Source: Hyphomicrobiales bacterium
GTDB lineage: Bacteria; Pseudomonadota; Alphaproteobacteria; Rhizobiales; Aestuariivirgaceae
Length of the DNA: 40,388 bases
Reading direction: 5' to 3'
Assembly (NCBI GenBank): GCA_016792865.1
Contig: JAEUMJ010000089.1
Span: 1-40,388 of the forward strand
Part shown: in pieces, positions 1 to 9,168 of the stretch
Position numbering within the stretch: the first letter of the stretch is position 1
Layout of the letters: each line of letters opens with the position of its first letter
Position numbers and translations under genes: made by a program
The notes under the pieces: model-generated
Databases searched by the model: none
Told to the model about the DNA's origin: nothing
The model's input: the letters and a program-made list of their open reading frames with translations, nothing else

Positions 1-1188
1 CTGAAGATGGACCCGGCCGAATTCCGCCGGAAGAACTTCATCACCCAGTTCCCGCACCAGACCCCGGTGATCATGTGCTACGACGCGGGCGACTATGCCG
101 CTTCGCTCGACAAGGCGCTGGAGATGTCCGACTACAAGGGCTTCCCGGAACGCAAGGCGGCCTCCGCCAAGAAGGGCAAGCTGCGCGGCATCGGCCTCTC
201 GGCCTATATCGAAGCCTGCGGCATTGCGCCGTCGGCGGCGATCGGTTCGCTGGGTGCAGGTGTCGGCCTCTGGGAATCCGCCGAGGTCCGCGTGAATCCG
301 GTCGGCACCGTGGAAATCCTCACCGGTTCCCACAGCCACGGCCAGGGTCACGAAACCACCTTCGCGCAGCTTGTGTCCGACCGTCTTGGCGTTGACTTCA
401 ACAACGTCTCGGTCGTTCACGGCGACACCGACAAGGTGCAGTTCGGCATGGGCACCTATGGTTCCCGTTCCGGCGCAGTCGGCATGCACGCCATTTCAAA
501 GGCCCTCGACAAGATCGAAGCGAAGGCCAAGAAGATTGCCGCTGCCGTCATGGAAGCCTCGACCGATGACGTTGAGTTCAAGAACGGCACCTTCGCGGTG
601 AAGGGCACCGACAAGAAGATGGCATTCGGCGAGGTGGCGTTGTCGGCCTATGTGGCCCACAAGTTCAACTCCGCCGAGATCGAGCCCGGCCTCAAGGAAA
701 GCGCATTCCACGATCCGGCGAACTTCGTGTTCCCGGCGGGCGTGCACGTCTGCGAAGTGGAGATCGATCCGGACACGGGTGTCACCACCGTCGCCAACTA
801 TACCTGCGTTGACGATTTCGGAAACCTCATCAACCCGATGATCGTCGAAGGCCAGGTGCACGGCGGCATCGTGCAGGGGATCGGCCAGGCCCTCGCCGAA
901 GGCTGCGTCTATGACGAAGCCTCCGGCCAGTTGCTTACCGGTTCCTACATGGACTACCGCATGCCGCGCGCCGCAGATGTTCCGAGCTTCAATCTCGGCT
1001 TCACCTGCACGCCGTGCCCGACGAACCCGATGGGCATGAAGGGCTGTGGCGAGGCGGGCGCAATCGGTTCGCCGCCTGCCGTCATCAATGCCATCACCAA
1101 TGCCCTTGGCGTGAAGGACATTCCCATGCCGGCGAGCCCGCTCGTCGTATGGAATGCACTGCAAGGCATGAAAAAGGCCGCGGAATAA
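1..1188 (+). CDS. coxL: CoxL-type molybdenum hydroxylase large subunit, C-terminal part (5' truncated by window)
   Basis: This is the molybdopterin-binding catalytic subunit of a xanthine-oxidase-family enzyme, annotated in relatives as aerobic carbon-monoxide dehydrogenase large chain. The reading frame is open from base 1, so the N-terminal half lies upstream. Visible family blocks are GMGTYGSRS, the [11 protein letters not shown] helix and [14 protein letters not shown] near the C-terminus. The Glu codon at 1051-1053 is the conserved catalytic glutamate next to the Mo centre. GEAGAIG wording is what I associate with form II CoxL-like enzymes rather than true form I CO dehydrogenases, but the deciding active-site loop (AYRGAGR versus AYXCSFR) lies outside the window. 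It is followed after 18 bases by the FAD subunit, which fits a cox operon. The family is certain. The CO substrate is not shown and could be another small molecule or aldehyde. Confidence 0.9.
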   Translation: MKMDPAEFRRKNFITQFPHQTPVIMCYDAGDYAASLDKALEMSDYKGFPERKAASAKKGKLRGIGLSAYIEACGIAPSAAIGSLGAGVGLWESAEVRVNPVGTVEILTGSHSHGQGHETTFAQLVSDRLGVDFNNVSVVHGDTDKVQFGMGTYGSRSGAVGMHAISKALDKIEAKAKKIAAAVMEASTDDVEFKNGTFAVKGTDKKMAFGEVALSAYVAHKFNSAEIEPGLKESAFHDPANFVFPAGVHVCEVEIDPDTGVTTVANYTCVDDFGNLINPMIVEGQVHGGIVQGIGQALAEGCVYDEASGQLLTGSYMDYRMPRAADVPSFNLGFTCTPCPTNPMGMKGCGEAGAIGSPPAVINAITNALGVKDIPMPASPLVVWNALQGMKKAAE

Positions 1189-1206
1189 GGACGGGGAGAC
1201 AGGAAC

Positions 1207-2001
1207 ATGGAAAACTTCAACTATCACCGTCCCAGCAAGGTGGCTGATGCCGTCAAGCTGATGAAAAAAGCCAAGGACGGCAAGTTCCTCAGTGGCGGGC
1301 ACACGCTTGTGCCCACCATGAAGCAGGGGCTTGCCACGCCATCGGACATCATCGACCTTTCCGGCCTCAAGAACGTGGGCGTGAAGGTGGGTGCAAAGTC
1401 CGTGGTCATCCAGGCGGGCACCACCCATGCGGCTGTTGCTGCCGACAAGGGACTGAAGAAGGCCATTCCCGGCCTTGCTGCCCTTGCGGGCGGCATCGGT
1501 GACCCCCACGTCCGGCACAAGGGCACGATTGGCGGCTCGATTGCCAACAACGATCCGGCTGCGGATTATCCCGCCGCCTGCCTCGGCCTTGGTGCGACGA
1601 TCCACACCGACCGTCGCAAGATCCCGGCGGACAAGTTCTTCACCGGCATGTTCTCGACCGCCCTCAAGGACGACGAGGTCATCACGGCGGTGGAGTTCCC
1701 GATCCCCGCCAAGTCCGGCTATGCCAAGTTCCCGAACCCCGCGTCGCTTTATGCGATGGTCGGTGTCTTCGTGGCGCAGGGCAAGGATGGTTCGGCGCGT
1801 GTCGCCGTGACAGGCGCCGGTCCCGGCGTCTTCCGGCAGGCTGACATGGAAGCGGCGCTCGGCAAGTCCTTCAAGGCCGACGCGATTGCCGGAATCGCGG
1901 CCAAGTCGCGCGGCCTCAACAGCGACATGCACGGCACGGCTGCATACCGGGCGCATTTGATCTCCGTCATGGCCAAGCGGGCCTTGGCGGCCGCAAAGTA
2001 A
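1207..2001 (+). CDS. coxM: CoxM-type FAD-binding medium subunit of molybdenum hydroxylase
   Basis: This 264-residue protein carries electrons from the iron-sulfur subunit to the acceptor through bound FAD. Both FAD-contacting loops of the CoxM/xanthine dehydrogenase FAD subunit are readable: GGHTLVPTMKQGLA near residues 31-44 and TIGGSIANNDPAADYP near residues 106-121. The length is close to the usual CoxM size of about 265-290 residues. The ATG lies 18 bases after the large-subunit stop, with GGGGAGACAGGA as ribosome-binding region. A strong hairpin terminator follows, so the structural genes appear to end one transcript. The small [2Fe-2S] subunit is not in the window and is expected upstream, giving an S-L-M order. 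Confidence 0.93.
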   Translation: MENFNYHRPSKVADAVKLMKKAKDGKFLSGGHTLVPTMKQGLATPSDIIDLSGLKNVGVKVGAKSVVIQAGTTHAAVAADKGLKKAIPGLAALAGGIGDPHVRHKGTIGGSIANNDPAADYPAACLGLGATIHTDRRKIPADKFFTGMFSTALKDDEVITAVEFPIPAKSGYAKFPNPASLYAMVGVFVAQGKDGSARVAVTGAGPGVFRQADMEAALGKSFKADAIAGIAAKSRGLNSDMHGTAAYRAHLISVMAKRALAAAK

Positions 2002-2018
2002 ACCGACCGACAGGAGCG

Positions 2019-2052
2019 ACACCCGCTGACTCCGGTTGGCGGGTGTTTTTTG
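2019..2052 (+). terminator. Rho-independent terminator after coxM
   Basis: An 8-bp perfect stem, ACACCCGC (2019-2026) with GCGGGTGT (2039-2046), encloses a 12-base loop and runs straight into TTTTT. It separates the structural subunits from the maturation genes that follow. Confidence 0.85.
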
Positions 2053-2113
2053 TTATAGACAGGCGACCGGACTCTGGCGACGGACGTATCGGTGACAGGA
2101 GTGTTGAACACCG

Positions 2114-3037
2114 ATGAGCAAGCCCTTTCCCGCCTCCATTGACGATACCATCGAGTTGCTGAAATCGCGCGACTATGTCGCCGGTCGTGATCTGGGGACC
2201 GTGGTGTTCCTCGCACTCAAGATGGGCCGTCCCCTGTTCCTGGAAGGCGAGGCGGGCGTGGGCAAGACCGAGATTGCCAAGGTGCTTGCCGAGGCGCTGG
2301 GCCGCAAGCTCATCCGCCTGCAATGCTATGAAGGTCTCGACGTGGCCTCCGCCGTCTATGAATGGAACTACCCGCAGCAGATGATCGAGATCCGGCTTGC
2401 CGAGGCAGCCGGCAACATTGACCGCGAGCGTCTGGGTTCGGACGTGTTTGCAGAGCGTTTCCTGATCAAGCGCCCCATCCTGCAAGCGCTGGAATCCGAC
2501 GCGGGGGCTGCCCCCGTCCTGCTCATCGACGAACTGGATCGAACCGATGAAGCGTTTGAAGCCTTCCTTCTGGAAGTGCTGTCCGACTTCCAGGTTTCCA
2601 TCCCGGAGCTTGGCACGGTGAAGGCGAAAGAGCCGCCCATCGTGATCATCACCTCCAACCGCACGCGCGAGGTGCATGATGCCCTGAAGCGCCGCTGCCT
2701 CTATCATTGGGTGGGCTATCCGGACGCCAGGCGCGAGGTCACCATCATCCGGGCCAAGCGGCCCAAGGCTTCAGCCCAGTTGGCGAAGGAAGTCGTCGGC
2801 TTCGTGCAGGCGCTGCGCAAGGGCGATCTCTACAAGGCGCCGGGCGTTGCCGAAACACTGGATTGGGTGTCGGCGCTGCACGAGCTTGACTGCGTGACCC
2901 TTGATCCGCAGACCGTGAACGACACGCTTGGGGTGCTCCTCAAATATCAGGACGACATTTCGCGCATGGAGGGATCGGAAGCGAAACGCATCCTCGATCA
3001 GGTGCGCGAGGAAATCCGCCTCATGGGCACGGTGTAA
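2114..3037 (+). CDS. coxD: CoxD-type MoxR-family AAA+ ATPase
   Basis: This 307-residue AAA+ ATPase shows Walker A GEAGVGKT at about residues 45-52 and Walker B VLLIDE at 135-140. A sensor-type ITSNRTREVHDALKRRC segment lies near 180-196. In Oligotropha carboxidovorans CoxD acts with CoxE to mature the Mo-Cu centre of CO dehydrogenase. Here the next gene is the matching VWA protein, so the pair probably works as a MoxR/VWA chaperone on the enzyme encoded upstream. The ATG is preceded by ACAGGAG 12 bases away. The gene follows a terminator and therefore probably has its own promoter. The name coxD is given by family and position; the true substrate enzyme may not be a CO dehydrogenase. Confidence 0.9.
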   Translation: MSKPFPASIDDTIELLKSRDYVAGRDLGTVVFLALKMGRPLFLEGEAGVGKTEIAKVLAEALGRKLIRLQCYEGLDVASAVYEWNYPQQMIEIRLAEAAGNIDRERLGSDVFAERFLIKRPILQALESDAGAAPVLLIDELDRTDEAFEAFLLEVLSDFQVSIPELGTVKAKEPPIVIITSNRTREVHDALKRRCLYHWVGYPDARREVTIIRAKRPKASAQLAKEVVGFVQALRKGDLYKAPGVAETLDWVSALHELDCVTLDPQTVNDTLGVLLKYQDDISRMEGSEAKRILDQVREEIRLMGTV

Positions 3038-3045
3038 GGCACATC

Positions 3046-4287
3046 ATGTTCGTGGCCGCCAACAGCAACGCGCCACTGAACGGCAAGCTGGCCGAAAACA
3101 TCATGCATTTTGCCCGCGTTCTCCGTGAGGCGGGCATTCCGGTCGGCCCCGGAAGTGTGCTCGACGCACTTGACGCAGCCATGGCCGGACCCCTTCAGCG
3201 GCGTGAAGATTTCTACTGGATGCTGCACGCCGTGTTCGTGAAGCGGCGCGAACAGCGGGAAATCTTCGACCAGGCTTTTCACGTTTTCTGGAAGAAGCCG
3301 AAGATGCTGCAACAATTGATGCAGCTCATGTATCACCAGATCGCCCGCAAGCCGCATGAGAAGCGCAAGGAAGCGGGCTTCCGCCGCCTCGCCGAGGCGA
3401 TGTTCGACAAGGCCGAAGTCGAAAGCCGCATTGCCCCCAAGAAGGAAGAACTGGAGGTGGAGGCCACCTTCACGGCCTCCGCCAACGAAGTGCTCCGCAA
3501 CAAGGACTTCGAGCAGATGACGGTGGCGGAGCAGGCCCAAGCCAGGCAGGCGCTGAGGAAGATCAGGCTGAACCGGATCGAGGTGCCGACGCGGCGCTTC
3601 CGCGCCTCCCATGGCGGACGGCGGGTGGACATGCGCCGCACCATGCGCGGCGTCATCCATGCGGGCGGGCAGGTGGTGGATATCCATCGCAAGGAGCGGG
3701 CCTGGCGCGAACCGCCGCTGGTTGTCCTCTGCGACATTTCAGGTTCATGCTCGAACTATTCCCGCATGTTCCTGCATTTCCTGCACACCCTCATCAACGA
3801 CCGGGACCGGGTGCACGTCTTTCTGTTCGGAACGCGCCTGACCAACATCACTCGCGAGCTGCGCCGCAAGGATATCGACGATGCCATGATGAAGGTGTCC
3901 GCCGCCGTGAAGGATTGGTCGGGCGGCACGCGCATCGGCACGGCACTCCACGAGTTCAATCTGCGATGGGCGCGCCGTGTGCTGGGGCAGGGGGCACACG
4001 TCCTGTTGATGACGGACGGCCTCGACCGCGAAGACGTGGGCACGCTGAAGGACGAGATGCAACGGCTCCGCCGTTCGGCGCGACGGATCGTATGGCTGAA
4101 CCCGCTGCTCCGGTATGACGGCTTCGAGGCGCGGGCCAGCGGCATCCGCGTCATGATGCCCTTTGTCGATGAGTTTCGGCCGGTTCATAGTCTCGACAGT
4201 CTGGCCGACCTGGCCCAGACCCTTGCGGAACCCCGCCGCGATGCCCATGATCCCAGGAAATGGCTCATGGCTGCGCCGGAGACCTGA
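3046..4287 (+). CDS. coxE: CoxE-type VWA-domain protein
   Basis: This is a 413-residue partner of the preceding MoxR ATPase. The N-terminal half, with the run VGPGSVLDALDA, matches CoxE proteins. A lysine/glutamate-rich linker lies at about 100-180. The von Willebrand A domain begins near residue 225 with the metal-ion-dependent adhesion motif D230-I-S-G-S and continues with SGGTRIGTALHEFN and LLMTDGLDRED. CoxE is needed with CoxD for cofactor maturation. Only 8 bases separate it from coxD, so the two are almost certainly cotranscribed and translated together. No signal peptide or membrane segment is seen, so it acts in the cytoplasm. Confidence 0.9.
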   Translation: MFVAANSNAPLNGKLAENIMHFARVLREAGIPVGPGSVLDALDAAMAGPLQRREDFYWMLHAVFVKRREQREIFDQAFHVFWKKPKMLQQLMQLMYHQIARKPHEKRKEAGFRRLAEAMFDKAEVESRIAPKKEELEVEATFTASANEVLRNKDFEQMTVAEQAQARQALRKIRLNRIEVPTRRFRASHGGRRVDMRRTMRGVIHAGGQVVDIHRKERAWREPPLVVLCDISGSCSNYSRMFLHFLHTLINDRDRVHVFLFGTRLTNITRELRRKDIDDAMMKVSAAVKDWSGGTRIGTALHEFNLRWARRVLGQGAHVLLMTDGLDREDVGTLKDEMQRLRRSARRIVWLNPLLRYDGFEARASGIRVMMPFVDEFRPVHSLDSLADLAQTLAEPRRDAHDPRKWLMAAPET

Positions 4288-4304
4288 CACGGGAAGATAT
4301 TGAA

Positions 4305-4616
4305 ATGGCAGATGTTCTTGAAATCGCTGCGGCGTGGCTGGCGGAAGGTCGTCAGGTCGCGGTGGCGACGGTGATCGAGACCTGGGGGTCTGCTCCCCAG
4401 CCCGTCGGCAGCCAGTTGGTCGTTGACGGCAACGGCAACTTCGAAGGCGCTGTCTCCGGCGGCTGCGTGGAGGGTGACGTGATCACCGCCGCCCAGGATA
4501 CCATTGCATCGGGCGGTCACAAGGTCTTGAGTTACGGGGTTGCCGATGAAACGGCATGGAAGGTGGGCCTGGCCTGTGGTGGCAAGATCCGCATCCTGGT
4601 GGAGGCCGTGCGGTGA
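4305..4616 (+). CDS. XdhC/CoxI N-terminal-domain protein (stand-alone half)
   Basis: This 103-residue protein corresponds to only the first domain of XdhC/CoxI. It contains the family blocks GSAPQPVGSQLVV, GAVSGGCVEGDV and WKVGLACGGKIRI. XdhC binds molybdenum cofactor, protects it, and hands it to xanthine-dehydrogenase-type enzymes after sulfuration. An upstream in-frame ATG at 4266 would overlap coxE; I prefer 4305, because it gives the domain's normal beginning MADVLEIAAAW and lies after the coxE stop. The stop codon overlaps the GTG of the next gene, which encodes the missing second half. The split is probably real and not a frameshift, because both halves have tidy ends and split XdhC genes occur in cox-like clusters. 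Confidence 0.9.
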   Translation: MADVLEIAAAWLAEGRQVAVATVIETWGSAPQPVGSQLVVDGNGNFEGAVSGGCVEGDVITAAQDTIASGGHKVLSYGVADETAWKVGLACGGKIRILVEAVR

Positions 4617-5290
4617 AGCGTGATCTTCTCGCCAAGGTGATTGCGGCGCGTGCTGCTCGGCTGCCCGTCGCTGTCATCACCGACCTCGCAACGGGTGAGG
4701 AGCGCATGGTGGCCCGGAGCGATGCAGCGGCTGATCCGCTGTCCGCCATCCTCGACAAGGCTTTCCGCTTCGACAAGTCGGGCGTTGAGAACACGGACAG
4801 TGGAGAGGTGTTCGTCACGGTCCACAACCCGCCGCTTCGCCTTGTCGTCACCGGGGCCGTTCTGATTGCGCAGGCACTCATCCCCATGGCGCGTGCCGCC
4901 GGCTATGACATCTGGGTTGTCGATCCGCGTGGCGCCTTCGCGACCGGTGCACGGTTCCCTGACATCGCGCTTCACGCGGAATGGCCCGACGAGATCATTC
5001 CGCAGATCGGGCTGGACCAGCGCACCGCCTTCATCGCCCTCACCCATGATCCCAAGATCGATGACCCGGCTCTCGAAATGGCGTTGCGGTCTGCCGTGTT
5101 CTACATCGGCGCGCTGGGATCGAAGAAAACCCACGCCGCGCGGCTTGAGCGCCTGAAGGCCAAGGGCTTCACGGACAGTGCGCTGTCGCGCATCCATGGA
5201 CCGATCGGCCTCAACATCGGTGCGGTCGGCGCGAATGAAATCGCCATTTCCATCATGGCCGAGATGACCAAGGCGCTGAGGCTCGGATGA
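4613..5290 (+). CDS. XdhC C-terminal Rossmann-domain protein (stand-alone half)
   Basis: This 225-residue protein is the second half of an XdhC-type cofactor chaperone. After a short N-terminal region it has a Rossmann fold starting at VVTGAVLIAQALIPMA, where the usual GxGxxG glycines are partly replaced, followed by the acidic strand end VVDPR. The family signature YIGALGSKKTHAAR and the C-terminal IHGPIGLNIGAVGANEIAISI are clear. The GTG start overlaps the previous stop as GTGA, so translation is coupled. An ATG at 4556 in the same frame lies inside the preceding gene and gives an unrelated leader. Its ATGA overlap with the next gene continues the operon. Confidence 0.9.
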   Translation: MKRDLLAKVIAARAARLPVAVITDLATGEERMVARSDAAADPLSAILDKAFRFDKSGVENTDSGEVFVTVHNPPLRLVVTGAVLIAQALIPMARAAGYDIWVVDPRGAFATGARFPDIALHAEWPDEIIPQIGLDQRTAFIALTHDPKIDDPALEMALRSAVFYIGALGSKKTHAARLERLKAKGFTDSALSRIHGPIGLNIGAVGANEIAISIMAEMTKALRLG

Positions 5291-6894
5291 TATTCGGCAA
5301 GACCGCGCTGTCGGATGCCGTCGGGTCCATTCTCGCGCATGGCACGAAACATGCGGGCGGCATGTTCAAGAAAGGCCGTATCCTGTCTGCGGACGATGTG
5401 GCGGCCTTGCGGGACGCGGGACATGAGCATGTGATTGCGGCACGCCTTTCACCTGATGACGTGCCGGAAGACGATGCTGCGCGGCAGGTGGCGCTGGCGA
5501 TTTGCGATGGCGGGGCGAAGGCTCAGGAACCTTTCACGGGTCGGGCCAACCTTCATGCCCTGGCCGGCGGCATTCTCGTGTTCGATGAAGCGCGCCTGCG
5601 GGCCATCAATCATCTCCACGAGAGCCTGACGATTGCGACACTGCCGAACCATGCCAGGGTCTCGCCGCGCCAGATGGTGGCGACTGTCAAGGTCATTCCC
5701 TTCGCCGTTCCCCGCGATGTGCTGGAGAAGGCGCTTGCCATCATCGCCGGCAGGCCGCTCCTGACTGTTTCTCCCTTCCGGCGGCAGGAGGCCGCGCTCA
5801 TCCTCACCCGCCTGCCACAGACCAAGGACTCGATCCTGAGCAAGAGCGAAGTGGTCATGCGCGAGCGGCTGGAAGCCATGGGAACAACGCTTGCATCGGT
5901 TGTTGCCTGCAATCATGCGCAGGCCGAAATCAGCAGGGCCATCACCGAGGCGAAGCGGGCAGGACGCTCGCCCATTCTGGTCATGGGAGCATCGGCGATC
6001 GTGGACCGCGGAGATGTTGTGCCCGCCGCCCTGGTGGAGGCGGGCGGCAAGGTGCTGCATCTGGGCATGCCCGTCGATCCCGGAAACCTCCTGATGCTGG
6101 GCCAGGCCGGAGATACGCCTGTCATCGGCGTTCCCTCCTGTGCCCGTTCGCCCAAGGTCAATGGCTTTGATTGGGTGCTGGAGCGGGTGCTGGCGGGTGT
6201 GCCGGTTTCGGCTTCGGATATCATGGACATGGGGGCAGGCGGCCTGTTGGCCGAAATCCCGTCGCGCCCCAGCCCGCGTGAAGGCCATGCGACTGCCGTG
6301 CTGGCCCCCAGGGTCACGGCAGTGGTGCTGGCGGCGGGTCTTTCATCGCGCATGGGCGGCAACAAGCTTCTGGCCGACCTGAATGGTGCGCCCCTCATTG
6401 CAACGACACTGGCACGGGTGGCGGAGTCCGGTGTCGATGATATTGTGGTGGTGCTGGGGCGCGATGCCGAGGAGGTTCGACGCCATGTGCCAGCTTCCAT
6501 GCGCACCATCGTGAATGCCAACTATGCCGAGGGCATGGCGGGTTCGATCCGTGCCGGTGTGGCGGCGGCTGCGGGCAGCGACGCCGTGCTCATCGTCCTG
6601 GGTGACATGCCGCTCATCCAGCCCGCCACCATCGGCAAGCTCGTCGCGGCTTTCAACCCGACCGAACACCGCACGATCATTGCGCCCACCTATCACGGAA
6701 CGTTCGGAAATCCTGTGCTCTGGGGCAGGGAACACTTTGCGCGGTTGCTGGCGCTGGAAGGGGACCGGGGCGCCAGAAGCCTGATCGGCGAACTGAAATC
6801 AGACGCGGTCGAGATTGCCGTTGATGACATCGGCGTCGTCGCCGATGCCGACACGCCGGAAGCCCTCGCTGACTTGCGGAAGGCCGTCAGATAA
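5287..6894 (+). CDS. Molybdopterin-binding domain fused to MobA-like nucleotidyltransferase
   Basis: This 535-residue fusion protein probably tailors the molybdenum cofactor for the adjacent hydroxylase. Residues about 1-335 belong to the molybdopterin-binding fold seen in MoeA/CinA-like proteins, with [21 protein letters not shown] near 230-250 and a cysteine-containing [16 protein letters not shown] stretch. Residues about 340-535 are a MobA/MocA-type NTP transferase with the nucleotide-binding signature [17 protein letters not shown] and the [10 protein letters not shown] metal-site strand. MocA-type enzymes add CMP to molybdopterin, the cofactor form used by xanthine-oxidase-family enzymes, so CTP is the expected substrate. 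It starts in an ATGA overlap and ends in an 8-base convergent overlap with radC, closing the cox-like operon. Confidence 0.88.
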   Translation: MIFGKTALSDAVGSILAHGTKHAGGMFKKGRILSADDVAALRDAGHEHVIAARLSPDDVPEDDAARQVALAICDGGAKAQEPFTGRANLHALAGGILVFDEARLRAINHLHESLTIATLPNHARVSPRQMVATVKVIPFAVPRDVLEKALAIIAGRPLLTVSPFRRQEAALILTRLPQTKDSILSKSEVVMRERLEAMGTTLASVVACNHAQAEISRAITEAKRAGRSPILVMGASAIVDRGDVVPAALVEAGGKVLHLGMPVDPGNLLMLGQAGDTPVIGVPSCARSPKVNGFDWVLERVLAGVPVSASDIMDMGAGGLLAEIPSRPSPREGHATAVLAPRVTAVVLAAGLSSRMGGNKLLADLNGAPLIATTLARVAESGVDDIVVVLGRDAEEVRRHVPASMRTIVNANYAEGMAGSIRAGVAAAAGSDAVLIVLGDMPLIQPATIGKLVAAFNPTEHRTIIAPTYHGTFGNPVLWGREHFARLLALEGDRGARSLIGELKSDAVEIAVDDIGVVADADTPEALADLRKAVR

Positions 6895-7597
6895 GTTGCA
6901 GGGCACGAAAGCTCACTTGCGCCTTCTTGCCGATGATCAGGTGATCGTGCACCAGCACGCCAAGCTTCTCGCCCGCCTGAACGATCTTCTTCGTCATGTC
7001 GATGTCGGCCATGGACGGGGTGGGGTCGCCTGAGGGGTGATTGTGAACCAGCACGATGGCCGTCGCAGCCAGGTCCAGTGCCCGCTTGATGACTTCGCGG
7101 GTGTAAACCGGCGTGTGATCGACCGTTCCCTGCTGTTGCACCTCGTCGGCAATCAACTGGTTCTTCTTGTCGAGGAAAAGGATGCGGAACTGTTCCCGTG
7201 TCTCGAAGGCCATGGCGGCGCGGCAGTAGTCCACGATCGCCTTCCACGATGACAGGGCGGGCCGGTTCATCACCTCGCCGCGCGCCAGCCGGAGCGCTGC
7301 TGCCTGAACGAGCTTCAGATCCATGGCGACGGCTTCGCCCACGCCCTTCACTTCCATCAGGCGTTCGGGTGGGGCGCTGATCACCTCGGCGAAACTTCCG
7401 AAGCGGGCTATCAGGGCCTTGGCGAGGGGTTTGGTATCGGCGCGGGGAATGGACCGGAACAGGACCAGTTCGAGCATTTCATAATCGGGCATGGCATCGG
7501 CGCCGCCTTGCCTGAAACGTTGGCGCAAGCGTTCGCGGTGGCCGAGGTAGTCCGGCACCGCTCCCATCGCCTCCGCCATGCCGCCCCCCTTCGACAT
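6887..7597 (-). CDS. radC: RadC-family JAB/MPN domain protein
   Basis: This 236-residue RadC (UPF0758) protein has an N-terminal helix-hairpin-helix region, [17 protein letters not shown] at about residues 79-95. Its C-terminal MPN+ domain carries the metal motif H185-N-H187-P-S-G-D and the downstream PTPSMADID. The historical DNA-repair label is weak; the biochemical role is unsettled, although the fold suggests a metal-dependent peptidase or nuclease-like activity. An alternative start lies six residues in at MAEAM. The gene is the last of a leftward radC-map-sfsA group, 3 bases after the map stop, and overlaps the Mo-cofactor fusion gene tail to tail. Confidence 0.93.
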   Translation of the reverse strand: MSKGGGMAEAMGAVPDYLGHRERLRQRFRQGGADAMPDYEMLELVLFRSIPRADTKPLAKALIARFGSFAEVISAPPERLMEVKGVGEAVAMDLKLVQAAALRLARGEVMNRPALSSWKAIVDYCRAAMAFETREQFRILFLDKKNQLIADEVQQQGTVDHTPVYTREVIKRALDLAATAIVLVHNHPSGDPTPSMADIDMTKKIVQAGEKLGVLVHDHLIIGKKAQVSFRALQLI

Positions 7598-7600
7598 GGC

Positions 7601-8407
7601 TCAGAACTGATAGGGTGGACAGTGCAGCCCTCTCGGAGAGAGGGTGAAAATCTCATGCCCGGTGTCGGTGACGGCAATGGTGTGCTCGAACTGCGCGGAG
7701 AGCGAGCGGTCTCGCGTCACCGCGGTCCAGCCGTCCGACAGCACCTTCACATGCGGCTTGCCGAGATTGATCATCGGTTCGATGGTGAAGAACATGCCGG
7801 GTTTCAGCATGACGCCCTCGCCGGGGCGACCATAGTGCAACACGTTGGGATGATCATGAAAGACCTCACCGAGGCCGTGGCCGCAGAAGTCACGCACCAC
7901 GGAACAGCGGTTTGCTTCGGCATGGGATTGGATGGCATGGCCCACATCTCCCAGATGGGCACCGGGCTTCACCACTTCGATGCCACGCATGAGGCACTCA
8001 TAGGTGATCTCGACCAGCCGTTCGGCAGAACGCGAGACACGGCCCACGTTCACCATGCGGCTCGAGTCCCCATACCAGCCATCGACGATCAGCGTGACGT
8101 CGATGTTGATGATGTCTCCTTCCACCAGAGGCTTGTCGTTTGGCATGCCATGGCACACCACATGATTGATCGAGGTGCAGAGGGCATATTTGTAGCCCCG
8201 GTAGCCGATGGTGGCGGGAATGGCATTGTTGTCCCGTGCAAACTCCACGCAGATTCGGTCCAGCGTTGCCGTGGTCACGCCCGGCCTGGTCTCCTCCACG
8301 AGAATGTCGAGGAGTTGCGCCGTCAACTGTCCGGCCTTGCGCATCTTCACGAAGTCCTCCGGCTTGTGGAGGCGGATGCGCGGTTGTGCTTCGGTGCGTG
8401 TGCTCAT
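7601..8407 (-). CDS. map: Methionine aminopeptidase, type I
   Basis: This 268-residue enzyme removes the initiator methionine from nascent proteins in the cytosol. All five dinuclear-metal ligands are visible: D103 in NIDVT, D114 in YGDSSRM, H177 in GHGLGEVFH, E210 in FTIEPMI and E241 in QFEHTIAVT. The length is typical of type I enzymes. The start codon overlaps the sfsA stop as ATGA, so the two are translationally coupled. Nothing unusual is seen. Confidence 0.97.
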   Translation of the reverse strand: MSTRTEAQPRIRLHKPEDFVKMRKAGQLTAQLLDILVEETRPGVTTATLDRICVEFARDNNAIPATIGYRGYKYALCTSINHVVCHGMPNDKPLVEGDIINIDVTLIVDGWYGDSSRMVNVGRVSRSAERLVEITYECLMRGIEVVKPGAHLGDVGHAIQSHAEANRCSVVRDFCGHGLGEVFHDHPNVLHYGRPGEGVMLKPGMFFTIEPMINLGKPHVKVLSDGWTAVTRDRSLSAQFEHTIAVTDTGHEIFTLSPRGLHCPPYQF

Positions 8408-9111
8408 GGATCGATGACCGGAACCTGTGACTTGAGGCTGATGGAGTCTACGCTCACATGGCAGGTGAAAGCCAGAGCTTCAACCCCTGCCTTGCGGGCC
8501 TCGGAAAATGCCTTGAAATAGACAGGATCGAGATCGGGCGTCAGGGCAAAGCGCTCCGGTGTGGCGCACTGGATGACATAAAGCATCACCGCCCGGTGGC
8601 CCGAATGCACCATTTCCGCCATTTCCCGCAAATGCTTGGTGCCGCGCGCCGTGGCACAGTCGGGAAACTCGGCCAGGCCGGGCTGGCGGATCAGGGTAAC
8701 GTTCTTGATCTCCACATAACAGGCCGGGCGGTTGCCTCCTTCCAGCAGGATGTCGATGCGACTGTTGCCGCCATATCTCACCTCCCGGCGCAGCGACCCG
8801 TATCCGGCGAGTCCGGGCAGTTGCCCGGCCCGGATGGCTTCCTCGGCAATGCGGTTGGGAAGGCTCGTATCGATGCCGACAAGACCGACGTCCTTGCGCT
8901 CGCTGAGATGCCAGGTGTGGGCATACTTCCGGGTCGGGCTTTCCGAGCGTGAAAGCCACACGCGGGAGCCTTCCTCGCACAGGCCCAGCATTGTTCCGGT
9001 ATTGGGGCAGGTGGCCGTGACCTCCTCGCCGCTCTCCAGCCGCACATCCGCAAGAAAGCGCTTGTATCGCCGCAGCAGCGTGGCTGGCATGAGAGGCAGG
9101 GGAAGCTTCAT
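8404..9111 (-). CDS. sfsA: SfsA family DNA/RNA nuclease-like protein
   Basis: This 235-residue protein was first named sugar fermentation stimulation protein. It shows the family markers RRYKRFLADV near the N-terminus, TCPNTGTMLGLCEEGSRVW at about 34-52, REVRYGGNSRIDILLE and YVEIKNVTL. The last resemble the D...ExK core of a restriction-endonuclease-like fold, so a nucleic-acid role is likely, but its function is unproven. It heads the sfsA-map-radC unit and is divergent from the CinA-type gene with 57 bases between the two starts. Confidence 0.95.
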   Translation of the reverse strand: MKLPLPLMPATLLRRYKRFLADVRLESGEEVTATCPNTGTMLGLCEEGSRVWLSRSESPTRKYAHTWHLSERKDVGLVGIDTSLPNRIAEEAIRAGQLPGLAGYGSLRREVRYGGNSRIDILLEGGNRPACYVEIKNVTLIRQPGLAEFPDCATARGTKHLREMAEMVHSGHRAVMLYVIQCATPERFALTPDLDPVYFKAFSEARKAGVEALAFTCHVSVDSISLKSQVPVIDP

Positions 9112-9168
9112 GCTTTGACAGGAACCATGCCGGGTGTGATATGTCCAGCTTCATCAAGAGGTTCCCCC

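Noticed and set aside
496..2022. Long open frame on the minus strand (508 codons) opposite coxL and coxM
   Set aside because: It lies opposite two clear molybdenum hydroxylase genes, shows no domain and has the His/Arg/Gly-rich composition of antisense frames in high-GC DNA.
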